A DNA stretch of 64,000 bases. Source: Phycisphaerae bacterium (GTDB lineage: Bacteria; Planctomycetota; Phycisphaerae; FEN-1346; JAACEH01). Position numbers and translations under genes: made by a program. The notes under the pieces are model-generated. The model ran no database searches and had not been told where the DNA came from. It worked only from the letters and a program-made list of their open reading frames with translations. The stretch is taken from NCBI GenBank assembly GCA_012729015.1, contig JAAYDY010000001.1, positions 62,001 through 126,000 on the forward strand, written 5' to 3'. Positions 43,533 to 52,439 of the stretch are shown here, piece after piece (positions within the stretch are counted from its first letter, which is position 1; every line of letters starts with the position of its first letter).

Positions 43533-44910
43533 GACCTTCTGGTTTCCTCGTGCGTTGGGCCGCATCGATCCTGCCCTGGCGGAGCACGGCTCGAATCTCC
43601 TCCAGGCGTGCGGCAATCTTCTTCTCGTAACCGCGATCGGTGGGCGTGTAGTACGTCCGCTCCACGCCCAGGTAATCCTGCGCCGCGACGCCGCCGGCGG
43701 CATCGTGGGCGTACTGGTACCCCTGGCCGTGGCCCATCGCTTCGGCGCCGCGGTAGTGCGAGTCGCGCAGATGCACAGGCACCGGCAGCGTCCGGTTCTC
43801 GCGCACGTCCTCGCGAGCGGCGAAGATGGCCGTCGTCACGGCGTTGCTCTTCGGCGCGCAGGCAATGTACACGGCCGCCTGGGCCAGGGGCAATTGCGCC
43901 TCGGGCAGGCCGACGAACTCGCTGACCTCCAGTGCCGCCGAAGCCACGACCAGGGCCATCGGGTCGGCGTTGCCCACGTCCTCAGCGGCACAGATGGCGA
44001 TGCGCCGGGCGATAAAACGCGGCGTTTCGCCGCCTTCGAGCATCCGGGCCATCCAGTACAGTGCGGCGTCCGGATCGCTGCCGCGCATGCTCTTGATGAA
44101 AGCGCTGGCCGAGTCGTAATGCTCGTCGCCCGTGCCGTCGTAGACAATCTGTTTCTGCTGGATCGATTCCTCGGCCACGGCCAGGTCGATCCTGAGCTTG
44201 CGGCCCTTGCGGACGCCGCCGGCCTTCATCTGGCTCAGGACGGCGATCTCCAGGGCCCCGAGAGCTCGCCGGGCGTCACCGTCGCTGGTGCGGGCCAGGT
44301 GCGCCAAGGCCTCGTCGGTCGCGGCGATCTCGTACTTGCCGTAGCCGCGATCCTCGTCGGCCAGGGCCCGGCGCAGCAGGGCCACGACCTGGACCTGCGA
44401 CAGCGGCTCGAACCGGAAGACGGTGCTGCGGCTCAGGAGCGGGCTGTTCAGGGCAAAGTACGGATTCTCGGTGGTCGCGCCGATGAGGATCACGACGCCG
44501 CGCTCCACGTCGCCCAGGAGCACGTCCTGCTGGGCCCGGTTGAAGCGGTGCAGTTCGTCGATGAACAGGACGGTCCGCCGGCCCGAGGCATCGAGCCGCG
44601 CGCGGGCCTCGTCCATGGCGGCCCGCACCTCCTTGACGCCGCTCGCGGTGGCGTCCAGGGGCACGAACTCGGCGCTGGTCATGCCGGCGACAATCGTGGC
44701 CAGGGCCGTCTTGCCGACCCCAGGCGGGCCGAAGAAGACCACGCTCTGAAGACGGTCGGCCTCGAGCATCCGTCGCAGCAGCTTGCCCGGGCCGATGAAG
44801 TGTTCCTGGCCGACAAACTCGTCGAGCGTCCGCGGACGCATGCGCACCGCCAGCGGCGCCGCCTGGGCCAGACGCTTCTGGAAACTCTCTGCGAAGAGGT
44901 CCTTCGACAT
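43525..44910 (-). CDS. rarA: Replication-associated recombination protein A (RarA/MgsA)
   Basis: A 461-residue AAA+ ATPase related to clamp-loader subunits that acts at stalled replication forks. Walker A GPPGVGKT at 61-68, Walker B VLFIDE at 114-119, sensor GATTENPYFALNSPLLSR region, and the C-terminal oligomerisation domain (ASAFIKSMRGSDPDAALYWMARML, split here by eye). The protein ends by overlapping the cyclo-ligase start. The promoter lies so close to the ATG that the transcript should be leaderless. Confidence 0.96.
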   Translation of the reverse strand: MSKDLFAESFQKRLAQAAPLAVRMRPRTLDEFVGQEHFIGPGKLLRRMLEADRLQSVVFFGPPGVGKTALATIVAGMTSAEFVPLDATASGVKEVRAAMDEARARLDASGRRTVLFIDELHRFNRAQQDVLLGDVERGVVILIGATTENPYFALNSPLLSRSTVFRFEPLSQVQVVALLRRALADEDRGYGKYEIAATDEALAHLARTSDGDARRALGALEIAVLSQMKAGGVRKGRKLRIDLAVAEESIQQKQIVYDGTGDEHYDSASAFIKSMRGSDPDAALYWMARMLEGGETPRFIARRIAICAAEDVGNADPMALVVASAALEVSEFVGLPEAQLPLAQAAVYIACAPKSNAVTTAIFAAREDVRENRTLPVPVHLRDSHYRGAEAMGHGQGYQYAHDAAGGVAAQDYLGVERTYYTPTDRGYEKKIAARLEEIRAVLRQGRIDAAQRTRKPEGRD

Positions 44911-44918
44911 GGGGGACT

Positions 44919-44947
44919 ATTATACCACCGGGCCAATCGCCGCCCAA
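44919..44947 (-). promoter_or_regulatory. Promoter giving a probable leaderless rarA transcript
   Basis: On the minus strand TTGGGC (44947-44942), 17-base spacer, perfect TATAAT (44924-44919). The ATG begins 9 bases after the -10 box, so transcription should start at or 1-3 bases before the start codon. No ribosome site can fit. Confidence 0.7.
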
Positions 44948-44963
44948 GGACGTATCCCGCGGC

Positions 44964-44992
44964 TTGACAGCGGGCCGCCGTCACCCTAGAGT
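44964..44992 (+). promoter_or_regulatory. Sigma-70 promoter for the HD-domain gene
   Basis: TTGACA (44964-44969) and TAGAGT (44987-44992), 17-base spacer, 43 bases before the ATG. Back-to-back with the rarA promoter. Confidence 0.65.
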
Positions 44993-45035
44993 CGGGCCAT
45001 CCGTCGCGCCGGAATGCACGCAAAGGAGAGTCGTC

Positions 45036-45599
45036 ATGGGCACGTGGCCGACCCGCGAGGAAGCTCACGCCCTCCTCACACAGTGGACCGTCAATGAAAG
45101 CCTTCGCAAGCACGCCTACGCCGTCGAGGCGGCCATGCGGGCCTATGCCGCCAGGTTCGGTGAGGACACAGACCATTGGGGCATCGTCGGATTGCTGCAC
45201 GACTTCGACTACGAGAAGCACCCGAGCCTCGAAGAGCATCCGTTTAAGGGCGCCGAACACCTCCGCAGCCGGGGCTACGACGAGGAACTCGTCACGGCGA
45301 TCCTGGCCCATGCCGACCATACCGGCACGCCGCGCGATTCGCTCCTGAAGAAGACCCTCTGCGCGACCGACGAACTCACCGGCCTGATCACGGCCGTGGC
45401 CCTCGTGCGACCTTCGAAGAAACTCGGCGACGTCACCGTGAAATCCGTCAGGAAGAAGTGGAAGGAGAAGCAGTTCGCCGCAGGGGTGGACCGCGCGATG
45501 ATCGAACGCGGCGCCGCCGAGCTCGGCGTGCCGCTCGACGAGCACATCGCCTTCGTGCTGGAAGCCATGAAGTCGGTCAGCGACCGGCTCGGCCTGTAG
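45036..45599 (+). CDS. HD-domain phosphohydrolase-like protein
   Basis: A 187-residue single-domain protein. Metal-binding pattern His26 (KHAYAVEAAM), His55-Asp56 (GLLHDFDYEKHP) and a later AILAHADH. HD proteins hydrolyse phosphate esters of nucleotides or related molecules; this short cytoplasmic type is often annotated only as HDIG/HD hydrolase. The start at 45036 has AAAGGAGAG upstream. It converges on the dockerin gene with 13 bases between stop codons. Confidence 0.88.
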   Translation: MGTWPTREEAHALLTQWTVNESLRKHAYAVEAAMRAYAARFGEDTDHWGIVGLLHDFDYEKHPSLEEHPFKGAEHLRSRGYDEELVTAILAHADHTGTPRDSLLKKTLCATDELTGLITAVALVRPSKKLGDVTVKSVRKKWKEKQFAAGVDRAMIERGAAELGVPLDEHIAFVLEAMKSVSDRLGL

Positions 45600-45612
45600 C
45601 CGGGCAGGCCTT

Positions 45613-47433
45613 TCAGTAAACCGGCATGCCGTTCAGGATGTTGACCAGCAGGGCCATGTCGGTGGGCTCCGCGCCGCCGTTACAGTCCAGGTCCACGGCC
45701 TTGTTGTGAATGTCCGCCGGCTGCCTCCCGTTCAGCGTATTGACCAGCAGGGCCATGTCCGTAGGCTCCGCGCCGCCGTTGCCGTCGATGTCGCCAAGTT
45801 TGCGACAGGTGAACGGAACGCCGATCGTCGTGCTGCCGGCCACGTCGCCCGTCACCGTCACGTCCACAACCAGCGAACCGTGCAGGCCGAGGCTGCGGTC
45901 GCTGCCGAAGAGGATCTTCTCCAGCGGCGTCGCGCCGTCGGCGACGGTCACTTCACCCGTGCCGCTGCCGGGCCGCTTCGCCGCCGTCACGGTCACGCCC
46001 TGGTTCCCGTTCAGGTCGGTAACCGTCACGGTCAACGTCACGCGATGGCCGCCCCTGGCCATGATGCCCGGCGTGTTCTGGTAGACCCAGTCCAGGCCGT
46101 CCTCGACGGTCACCACGACCGACGGCGCCCCGGCCAGGATGATCTCGGGCCCGAAGGCACAGAGCCCGTTCTCGCCGATGGTGTAGAGGTTGCCATTGGC
46201 GAAGGCCGGGCTGCTGCCGGCGCCGGGGAAGCTTTCGATCACGAAACCCGGATCGTCGGGCGTCCGGGTGATGTCCAGGGCGACGAGCTCAGTGCACGGC
46301 GCATACTCGTCGTCCACGGGCAGCACGCCGACGTAAAGGATGTCGCCGACGAGCACCGGCTGCACCGACCACCCGCCGCCACCGGTCCATTCCCAGAGCT
46401 TGCGGCCGGTGGCCCGGTCGAAGGCCTCGACCTTGGGCCGGCTGCCGTAGCCATCGATGCCCGCGCTCAGGAGGACCAGCGAGCCGGTCACGATGGGAAT
46501 TGTGTCGGTGCGTTCGGCCGGTTCGGCCCAGAGCGTCTCGCCGGTGCCGGCGTCCACACAATAGAGCTGGCCGGAGTCTTCGTAGCCGTAGAACTCATAC
46601 GTGGCGGCGTAGATGCAGCCATCGACGACGGCGGCGCCTCCGAAGAACGCGCCGTAGGTCGGAGGCGGCCAGAAGCCGCCGGCGCCCGGCACCTCCAGGA
46701 TCCACCCCGCGCTGCCGCCGGGCGAGAACTGCCGCAGGTAGCCGCCCGCGTCCGTCGCGATCAGCATTGGCGACGACGGGGCCACGGTCACCTCGTTGCC
46801 GCCGCCCATGTGGATCGACTGCCGCCAGGCGACAGCCCCTTCCGCCAGCGTGGGATGGTTCGGATCGAGGTTGAGGGCGTGCAGTTTCGCGCCCGTGGCC
46901 GCGCCGGTGTAATCGGTTACGTAGGCCATCGAGCCGCAGACGCAGATGCTGCTGTTGACCACCGGGCGCGTGCCGAGCGTGGTCTGCCACGCCAGGGCGC
47001 CGGTGTCCATGTCCAGGGCGGTGACCGTCATGCCCGAGGCCATCAGGACATGGCCGCGAGCCACGTCCACGGTCGGCGGGCTGAAGCTGTCCCACTGAGC
47101 GACACCGACCGGCTCGGCCCAGAGCAGGTGTCCGTCGATTTCGCTGAAGGCGACCAGCATGTCGGTGACGACGGTCTGGGTTCGGTTCACGATGGTGGTC
47201 CGCCGGCCACAGACGAAGACTTTGTGGTCGGCGACGACCGGGGCGCTCTGGCCAACCAGTTCGATGTCACCGGCCGTGGCCACGAAGCGCGGCACGGCAA
47301 TCGACGGCGGCGCTGCTTCGACGGCACTGTTGCGTGACGCGTCGCGGCCGCGGTGGGTCCAGACGTCACCGGCCGACGCGAGCGACGCCACGGCGAGACA
47401 CACCACCAGAACAGCAGACATTGTCTTTTCCAT
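45613..47433 (-). CDS. Secreted PQQ-type beta-propeller protein with C-terminal dockerin
   Basis: A 606-residue exported protein. Signal peptide about residues 1-21 (ends LASA-GDVW). Residues 25-440 carry PQQ-like blades (GHLLWAEPVG, GALAWQTTLG, GETLWAEPAE, GRKLWEWTGG). About 450-545 is Ig-like. The last 60 residues hold two dockerin repeats (DIDGNGGAEPTDMALLVNTLNG and its near-copy, split by eye), calcium-binding and able to dock to a cohesin. It lies 162 bases after the PEP-CTERM gene on the same strand, with a 9-bp hairpin between, so it may be co-controlled by the cobalamin riboswitch. An in-frame ATG four codons later is an alternative start. Confidence 0.88.
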   Translation of the reverse strand: MEKTMSAVLVVCLAVASLASAGDVWTHRGRDASRNSAVEAAPPSIAVPRFVATAGDIELVGQSAPVVADHKVFVCGRRTTIVNRTQTVVTDMLVAFSEIDGHLLWAEPVGVAQWDSFSPPTVDVARGHVLMASGMTVTALDMDTGALAWQTTLGTRPVVNSSICVCGSMAYVTDYTGAATGAKLHALNLDPNHPTLAEGAVAWRQSIHMGGGNEVTVAPSSPMLIATDAGGYLRQFSPGGSAGWILEVPGAGGFWPPPTYGAFFGGAAVVDGCIYAATYEFYGYEDSGQLYCVDAGTGETLWAEPAERTDTIPIVTGSLVLLSAGIDGYGSRPKVEAFDRATGRKLWEWTGGGGWSVQPVLVGDILYVGVLPVDDEYAPCTELVALDITRTPDDPGFVIESFPGAGSSPAFANGNLYTIGENGLCAFGPEIILAGAPSVVVTVEDGLDWVYQNTPGIMARGGHRVTLTVTVTDLNGNQGVTVTAAKRPGSGTGEVTVADGATPLEKILFGSDRSLGLHGSLVVDVTVTGDVAGSTTIGVPFTCRKLGDIDGNGGAEPTDMALLVNTLNGRQPADIHNKAVDLDCNGGAEPTDMALLVNILNGMPVY

Positions 47434-47532
47434 GCGTCACCCTCATCCGGCCCTGCGGGCCACCTTCTGCCCTCAAGGGAGAAGGGCCGGCCGCCTCTGG
47501 CCGAGAGTCCCCGAAGAACGATGAGCAAGAGC

Positions 47533-47579
47533 GGCAACCGGTCACGGCGGAACGGGGCGTTTGCCGCGATCCGGTTGCC
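47533..47579 (-). other. Hairpin between the PEP-CTERM and beta-propeller genes
   Basis: GGCAACCGG (47533-47541) and CCGGTTGCC (47571-47579) form a perfect 9-bp stem with a 29-base loop just after the PEP-CTERM stop codon. No T-run follows on the minus strand, so it may protect the 3' end and not stop transcription. Confidence 0.45.
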
Positions 47580-47595
47580 GCCACATCGTGTCACA

Positions 47596-48414
47596 TCACC
47601 GCGAGCGACGGCGCACGGCCAGGGCCGCCAGGCCGCAGGCCACCAGGGCCATCGTCGCCGGTTCGGGCACAGCCGCCACATCGGCGAATCCGGCGAGCGA
47701 ATTGGTGTACCCTTCGATCTTCACAAACGAAATGGAACTGAGCGTGATCGTGCCGCCGTCGAGGTTCGACAGGTCGATCCCCAGACCGCCGCCGCTGCCG
47801 TTGTACAGGCTCAGGGCTTCGGCCAGCGACAGGCCGGCGAAATCGTTGAGCGACAGCGACGGATCAACCGGCCGGGTGTAGTCGGTGGGCGTCGCGCCGG
47901 TAGCGTACGCGTCGGCTTCGTCGCTCAGATAACCGTGCATCGGGAAGATGGGACCGAGAGAGGTCACCTGGTGCCAGTTCAAGCCGTCCTGGCTGACGGA
48001 GATTGCGCCGAGGGCGCCGCCGAAGGTATAGACCGGATCACCGATGATCTTGTTCTCCGTCATCCAGTCAAGCGATGCGAAGGCGGCGTTCGTGAACACC
48101 AGCAGGTCGATGCCGAAGGGGTTCAGCGGATCGTTCTCCACAAGCGAGTCGAAAGACACGATCAGCTGTCCGCCGTTGCCGATCTTCAGGATCTCGCTGT
48201 CCTGCCAGGGGCCGACGGTCATCCGGACGCTTTCGCTGCCTTCAGTGAAGGCGGCCGTGGTGCGGGTCGGTTCGCCCAGAACCACCAGCGAATTGGTGTA
48301 GTTGGTCACGTCGCCGGGATTGTAGAGAACTACGGTATCGGCCCACGGGTCGGCCCACACAGCCTGGGCACACAGAACGACGACACACACACTGCACAGC
48401 ATCATGCGATTCAT
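47596..48414 (-). CDS. PEP-CTERM surface protein under a cobalamin riboswitch
   Basis: A 272-residue exported protein. Signal peptide 1-21 (ends AVWA-DPW); C-terminal sorting signal VPEPATMALVACGLAALAVRRR at about 249-270: PEP motif, membrane segment, basic end. It should be processed by an exosortase. The body (residues 25-240) has the pattern 'bounded function, ... NPFGIDLLVFTNAAF ... GAISVSQDGLNWHQV', which recalls cell-surface proteins found beside BtuB/BtuG genes in Bacteroidetes. Ribosome site AAGGAG. The upstream riboswitch points to a role in cobalamin acquisition; direct corrinoid binding is inference. Confidence 0.88.
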   Translation of the reverse strand: MNRMMLCSVCVVVLCAQAVWADPWADTVVLYNPGDVTNYTNSLVVLGEPTRTTAAFTEGSESVRMTVGPWQDSEILKIGNGGQLIVSFDSLVENDPLNPFGIDLLVFTNAAFASLDWMTENKIIGDPVYTFGGALGAISVSQDGLNWHQVTSLGPIFPMHGYLSDEADAYATGATPTDYTRPVDPSLSLNDFAGLSLAEALSLYNGSGGGLGIDLSNLDGGTITLSSISFVKIEGYTNSLAGFADVAAVPEPATMALVACGLAALAVRRRSR

Positions 48415-48638
48415 CCGAGTCTCCTTGCGCGATGTCGGCGGCCCCCGTTCCGTGAGGGTCGCGCTACGGTGCTCCGCGCCGCCTCGCGAAGTGCGATGCG
48501 TCGCGTCCCGTCCCGAAGCGCTGACGCGGCGCCGGGGGACGGCCCTTGATGAACAAGGAGATTACGAGGGGGAAGTCTGCTGTCCGACGGGCCGGTCGCC
48601 CGGAACGGTCCAGGGCGTGCCGGCGCCGGCGGGGCAAC

Positions 48639-48671
48639 AAAAAACCCCGCCTTCGCCGAGCGAAGCCAGGG
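48639..48671 (-). terminator. Intrinsic terminator downstream of the cobalamin riboswitch
   Basis: On the minus strand a 12-bp stem with one mismatch (CCCTGG.CTTCGC / GCGAAG.CGGGG, loop TCG) is followed at once by TTTTTT. It lies about 110 bases after the aptamer and 225 bases before the PEP-CTERM ATG, where it can act as the expression platform. Confidence 0.75.
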
Positions 48672-48779
48672 CAACAATGACAGCCGCATCGCATGACCGG
48701 CAGAGCCGCGGAGTGCCGATCGCCATGGGACCTGTCCTGCTACGCTGTCTTTCTCGCGAAGACGCTCGTAACCATCGCA

Positions 48780-48942
48780 GGCAGGTCTTCTGACTTACGG
48801 CTCTTCGGGCACCCGCGCCTTCCCGTCCTTGCGGCAGGACAGTGGCATCGTGCGGACCCGTCGGCCGATCACAGCGGCGCGACCGTGCCGGAATTGCACC
48901 GGCTTCCCTTTTCATCCCGGCCCCAAGCCGGGACACCTGCAA
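48780..48942 (-). ncRNA. Cobalamin (AdoCbl-type) riboswitch
   Basis: Read on the minus strand it shows the ordered core: GGTGTCCCGG, then GGGAAGCCGGTGCAATTCCGGC, split here by eye, then ACGGTCGCGCCGCTGT, then the ATGCCACTG block with its GGGAAGG, and finally the B12 box ending CAGAAGACCTGCC. Spacing and pairings agree with class I cobalamin aptamers. B12 binding should fold it and favour the downstream terminator, lowering expression of the PEP-CTERM gene and possibly the beta-propeller gene. Confidence 0.93.
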
Positions 48943-49030
48943 CACATATACGATAGCACGCCCCCGCGGCAACGTCAAGCAAAACCGGACAGGGCGCGCC
49001 GGGAGGGGGTGCACGTCACGTTTGTGGTGA

Positions 49031-49188
49031 GGGGTGCCACACTTTGGAGCGACGCCCTGGCCCGAGCACAGTCGAGGGCCGCAGGCGGCGCCAAAGTGTG
49101 CGCCGCAGGAAGCTGCCTCTGCCTGTACTCCGTCACACAGCGCACACTTTGGTCCGGACTTCGTCCGGCCTCCAAAGTGTGGCACCCC
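49031..49188. repeat. Structured dispersed repeat, family B, copy 2
   Basis: Outer arms GGGGTGCCACACTTTGGA (49031-49048) and TCCAAAGTGTGGCACCCC (49171-49188) pair perfectly over 18 bases. CCAAAGTGTGC (49091-49101) and GCACACTTTGG (49142-49152) give the same four-fold alternating motif as copy 1; the second half is capped by CCGGAC/GTCCGG. Spacer sequence between motifs is unrelated to copy 1. Confidence 0.92.
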
Positions 49189-49332
49189 TGTTTTTTCAGT
49201 GCGAGAGCCTGTGTACCTACAAACATGACGTACACCCCGCCGGGGGGAGGGGGATGCGGCGCCTCGAAGCACCGCCACCTTCCGCCGAGACAGGCGTTCA
49301 TATCATCAACGCGACAACGCGTAGGTTGGGTC

Positions 49333-49386
49333 AACAGGCCCGACGGAGCGAAGCGGGCACGAGGCGACGAATCCGTCGGGGCTGTT
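49333..49386. repeat. Hairpin element before the DUF4091-like gene
   Basis: AACAGGCCCGACGGA (49333-49347) pairs with TCCGTCGGGGCTGTT (49372-49386) with one mismatch; the loop is AGCGAAGCGGGCACGAGG-like. It lies about 40 bases before the start codon, inside the leader. Confidence 0.6.
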
Positions 49387-49427
49387 AGTCCGGCCTGCGT
49401 ACTGGACAAGCGATGAAAGGTCCCCCC

Positions 49428-52367
49428 ATGAACCTCATGAAGCGATTCCTCGTGTCGATGGCGATACCGGCGATCGCGCTGCTTGTCGCGGCGACGACTC
49501 CGGCGCGTGTGGCGGTCGCCCAGTCGGAGCCGGGCGGCGCCGAAACGCCAGCGTGCGTCGTCCTGGACACCTACGGGTTCTGGCGGATGCATCATACGCT
49601 TCAGCCGCCGGTGCTTCTGGACAACGCCGGCACGCTCAGCCCCGCCCTGCTGGACGTGCAGTGGACGGACATCGAAACGCCCGCGGCGCCCGACGGATGG
49701 GCTGCCCCCGAGTTCGACGACGGCTCGTGGCTGCGCGGCCCGGCGCGCATGGCTTGCCGCACGCCGTACCTGTCGCGGCTGTGCCTGCGCGGCGTCTTCG
49801 GCGTGACCGATCCGTCGAAAGCAGTCGGCCTGAACCTGACGCTCGTCTACCAGGGCGGCGCCATCGTCTACCTGAACGGCAAGGAAATCGCCCGCCAGGA
49901 CATCGCCCCGGCCCGGCCCGGGCATCCCGTGCTGGCCGCAGCCTACCCCGTCGAGGCGTTCGTGGCGAAGGACGGCAAGCTGCTTCGCGGCTGGCAGACG
50001 TCGGAAGAGAAGGCCGACACCGAGACGCGGCGACGGGTGGCCCTTCGCGTCCGCACGCTTCGCCACGTCGCCCTGCCGCGCGACCTGCTTCGCAAGGGGC
50101 CCAATGTGCTGGCCGTCGAAATCGTCCGGGCGCCGTACCCACCCGCCATCCGCACGGGCAAGAAGGACCGGCCCGCGTGGAACGACGTTCACACCAACGG
50201 CATGATCTACGAGCCGGACTTCAACACGTGCCAGTTGGTCGGCCTTCAGCTTGCCGCCCCCCGGAGCGACGGCCTGGAGCCCAACGCCGTGCGCGCCGCG
50301 GGCCTGCGCGCGTGGAACAGCGACCTCCTGGCCGCGGACTTCGACATGGACTTCGGCGGCCAGGGCGGCGAGCCGCTGCGGCCCGTGCGCATCACGGCCG
50401 TCAGGAACGGTGCGTTCTGCGGCAAGTTCGTGGTGGGTTCGTCCGAGCCGATCCGCAAGCTCACGGTCACCGCCGGCGACCTGGCCTCGGGCGGCGCGAC
50501 GTTGCCGGCCTCAGCCGTGAGCTTCCGATTCGCCGAGCCTTGGGGCCGCGAAGGAGACGTGTTCGGCACCTCCACGCGGAACCCCGACAACAGTCTGAAT
50601 CGGACCCTGGTCTACCGGTACACGCGGAAACCGACGCTGCTGGGCGCCCTGATGGATCGCCCGGACGAGGAGGTGGCCGTCGCCGCGACGCGTCCCACGA
50701 AGGAGTTTGAGCCGGACCCGCGGATCCCCGCGCCGCCGGAGCCCATGGACGGAGCCGTCGTCCCTGTCTGGATCACGGTGAACGTGCCCAGGGGTGCCGC
50801 CCCGGGCGACTACACAGGCAAGGTGACCGTCGTCGCCGAGGGAGCCGCGCCGATCGACGTGCCCCTGGCCGTGAAGGTGGTCGGCTGGACGTTGCCCGAG
50901 CCCGAGGATTTCGGCACCTGGATCGACATGATCCAGTCGCCCGACACGCTCGCCCTGGAGTACGACGTGCCGCTCTGGTCCGACCGCCACTGGGCCCTGA
51001 TCGCCCGGTCGATGGACCTGTTGCGCGGCGTCGGCAACCGCGTGCTCTATGTGCCGCTGATCTGCCAGTCGAATCTGGGCAACGCCGAATCGATGGTCCG
51101 CTGGATCGACCGCGGCAACGGCCGGTACGAGTGGGACTTCTCGGTCATGGACAAGTACCTCGACCACTGCCTGAAGCACATGGGCCCACCGTCGATGATC
51201 GTCCTGTACGCCTGGGAAATCTACTTCGCCGAATCGAAGCAGTTGAAGCCCGACTTCGACGCCCGGGAACTCGGCAAGGAGGTGGTCGAGGCCCGCGAGG
51301 CCTTCAAGGGCAAGGGGCCCATGGTCACCGTGGTCGATCCTGCCACGGGAGCCGTCGAGGCGCGGCACTTGCCGCAACTGCTGGACCCGAACGGCAAGCC
51401 GCTGTGGAAGGAACTGTTCTCGCAGCTCCGCAGCCGCATGGACCGGCGCGGCCTGACGGACCGTCTGCGGCTGGGGACCATGAGCGACGCCTGGCCGAGC
51501 CGCAGCGAGGTGCAGTTCTTCGCCGAGGTGGCCGGCGATCTGAGGTGGTTCTCCGACTCGCATCCGGGTATCGCGGACCTGCAACGACACATGGAGCAGT
51601 TGGCCTCGGGCAACGCCAGCCGGTCGATGCGCGAGGCCTCGTATCCCACCGTGACCGCCCCGAAGGACGAGATGGCCGTCCTGGCCCGGGCCGACTACAC
51701 GGCCCACGTCTTCAGCCTGACCATGCCCAACGAATCGCGGACCGGCGACAGCCTCATGGGCTGGAAGAACCCGATTGTGGACGTGCAGCACGACCGCCAC
51801 GCGGAGTTTCACACGATGACCCGCTGGCACAACATGCCCGAGGTCAACGTGCTGGGCGGCCAGCGCGGCGTCGGGCGCCTGGGCGGCGACTGGTGGCGAT
51901 GCGTCAGGAACCAGCGCGGCCTGAGGGTCGGACTCGCCCGCGACCGCTATCCGCAGAGCAGTTGGCGCAACCTCGACGCGAATATCCAGATGCTCGCCCC
52001 CGGACCCGACGGCGCGGTGGCAACCTACCGTTTCGAGGCCGTCCGCCAGGGGCTCCTGGAGACCGAAGCCCGCGTGTTCGTCGAGCGCGCCCTGGACGCC
52101 CCGACCACGAAGGCCCGCCTCGGCGCCGCCCTGGCCGCGCGGGCGGCCGACCTGTTGCGGCGGCGTGCAAGCCTGCTGACCAAAGCCTCGTCCGGCCTCC
52201 AACTGGGTGGTCCCGACTGGTCCCACGTCACCAACGCCCGCGGATGGTTCCAGTGGAACAATACGGCCGGCCACTCGTGGCTGCTCAGCGCCGACTGGCA
52301 GACGATGAACGAGGAACTGCTCGCCCTGGCCGCGGAGGTCGAGGCGAAACTCGGCGCCGGCAAATGA
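49428..52367 (+). CDS. Secreted DUF4091/GH123-like protein
   Basis: A 979-residue exported protein. The ATG at 49428 is preferred to one at 49413 because AAAGGT precedes it. Signal peptide about 1-32 (ends VAVA-Q). An N-terminal jelly-roll-like domain of galactose-binding type (about 50-220; YQGGAIVYLNGKEIAR) is followed by a beta-sandwich (to about 490) with PVWITVNVPRGAAPGDYTGKVTV, the linker seen before DUF4091 barrels. The barrel-like part (495-800) contains GRYEWDFSVMDKYLDHC and a late WNNTAGH. DUF4091 proteins are putative glycoside hydrolases; catalytic acids cannot be assigned with confidence. Confidence 0.8.
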   Translation: MNLMKRFLVSMAIPAIALLVAATTPARVAVAQSEPGGAETPACVVLDTYGFWRMHHTLQPPVLLDNAGTLSPALLDVQWTDIETPAAPDGWAAPEFDDGSWLRGPARMACRTPYLSRLCLRGVFGVTDPSKAVGLNLTLVYQGGAIVYLNGKEIARQDIAPARPGHPVLAAAYPVEAFVAKDGKLLRGWQTSEEKADTETRRRVALRVRTLRHVALPRDLLRKGPNVLAVEIVRAPYPPAIRTGKKDRPAWNDVHTNGMIYEPDFNTCQLVGLQLAAPRSDGLEPNAVRAAGLRAWNSDLLAADFDMDFGGQGGEPLRPVRITAVRNGAFCGKFVVGSSEPIRKLTVTAGDLASGGATLPASAVSFRFAEPWGREGDVFGTSTRNPDNSLNRTLVYRYTRKPTLLGALMDRPDEEVAVAATRPTKEFEPDPRIPAPPEPMDGAVVPVWITVNVPRGAAPGDYTGKVTVVAEGAAPIDVPLAVKVVGWTLPEPEDFGTWIDMIQSPDTLALEYDVPLWSDRHWALIARSMDLLRGVGNRVLYVPLICQSNLGNAESMVRWIDRGNGRYEWDFSVMDKYLDHCLKHMGPPSMIVLYAWEIYFAESKQLKPDFDARELGKEVVEAREAFKGKGPMVTVVDPATGAVEARHLPQLLDPNGKPLWKELFSQLRSRMDRRGLTDRLRLGTMSDAWPSRSEVQFFAEVAGDLRWFSDSHPGIADLQRHMEQLASGNASRSMREASYPTVTAPKDEMAVLARADYTAHVFSLTMPNESRTGDSLMGWKNPIVDVQHDRHAEFHTMTRWHNMPEVNVLGGQRGVGRLGGDWWRCVRNQRGLRVGLARDRYPQSSWRNLDANIQMLAPGPDGAVATYRFEAVRQGLLETEARVFVERALDAPTTKARLGAALAARAADLLRRRASLLTKASSGLQLGGPDWSHVTNARGWFQWNNTAGHSWLLSADWQTMNEELLALAAEVEAKLGAGK

Positions 52368-52406
52368 GGTCAGCGGCTGTCCGGCAGCCACAGAAGAGAG
52401 TTCATC

Positions 52407-52439
52407 AAAAAGCCGGGGCGACTCGGTGGGAGTCGCCCC
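52407..52439 (-). terminator. Intrinsic terminator after the ceramidase-like genes
   Basis: On the minus strand GGGGCGACT and AGTCGCCCC form a perfect 9-bp stem with a 7-base loop, then GGC and TTTTT. It lies about 90 bases past the stop codon at 52528. Confidence 0.85.

Larger units (their letters stand above)
48415..49427. other. One-kilobase spacer with riboswitch, terminator and repeats
   Basis: No protein gene is supported. Contents from low to high coordinate: PEP-CTERM leader, intrinsic terminator (48639-48671), cobalamin riboswitch (48780-48942), family-B repeat (49031-49188) and a 15-bp-arm hairpin element (49333-49386) just before the DUF4091-like gene. Confidence 0.7.

Noticed and set aside
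47440..47500. A structured repeat at the start of the beta-propeller gene
   Set aside because: The CTCAAGGGAGAAGG run resembles the 60162 element, but only half of the stem strands are present, so no element was called.
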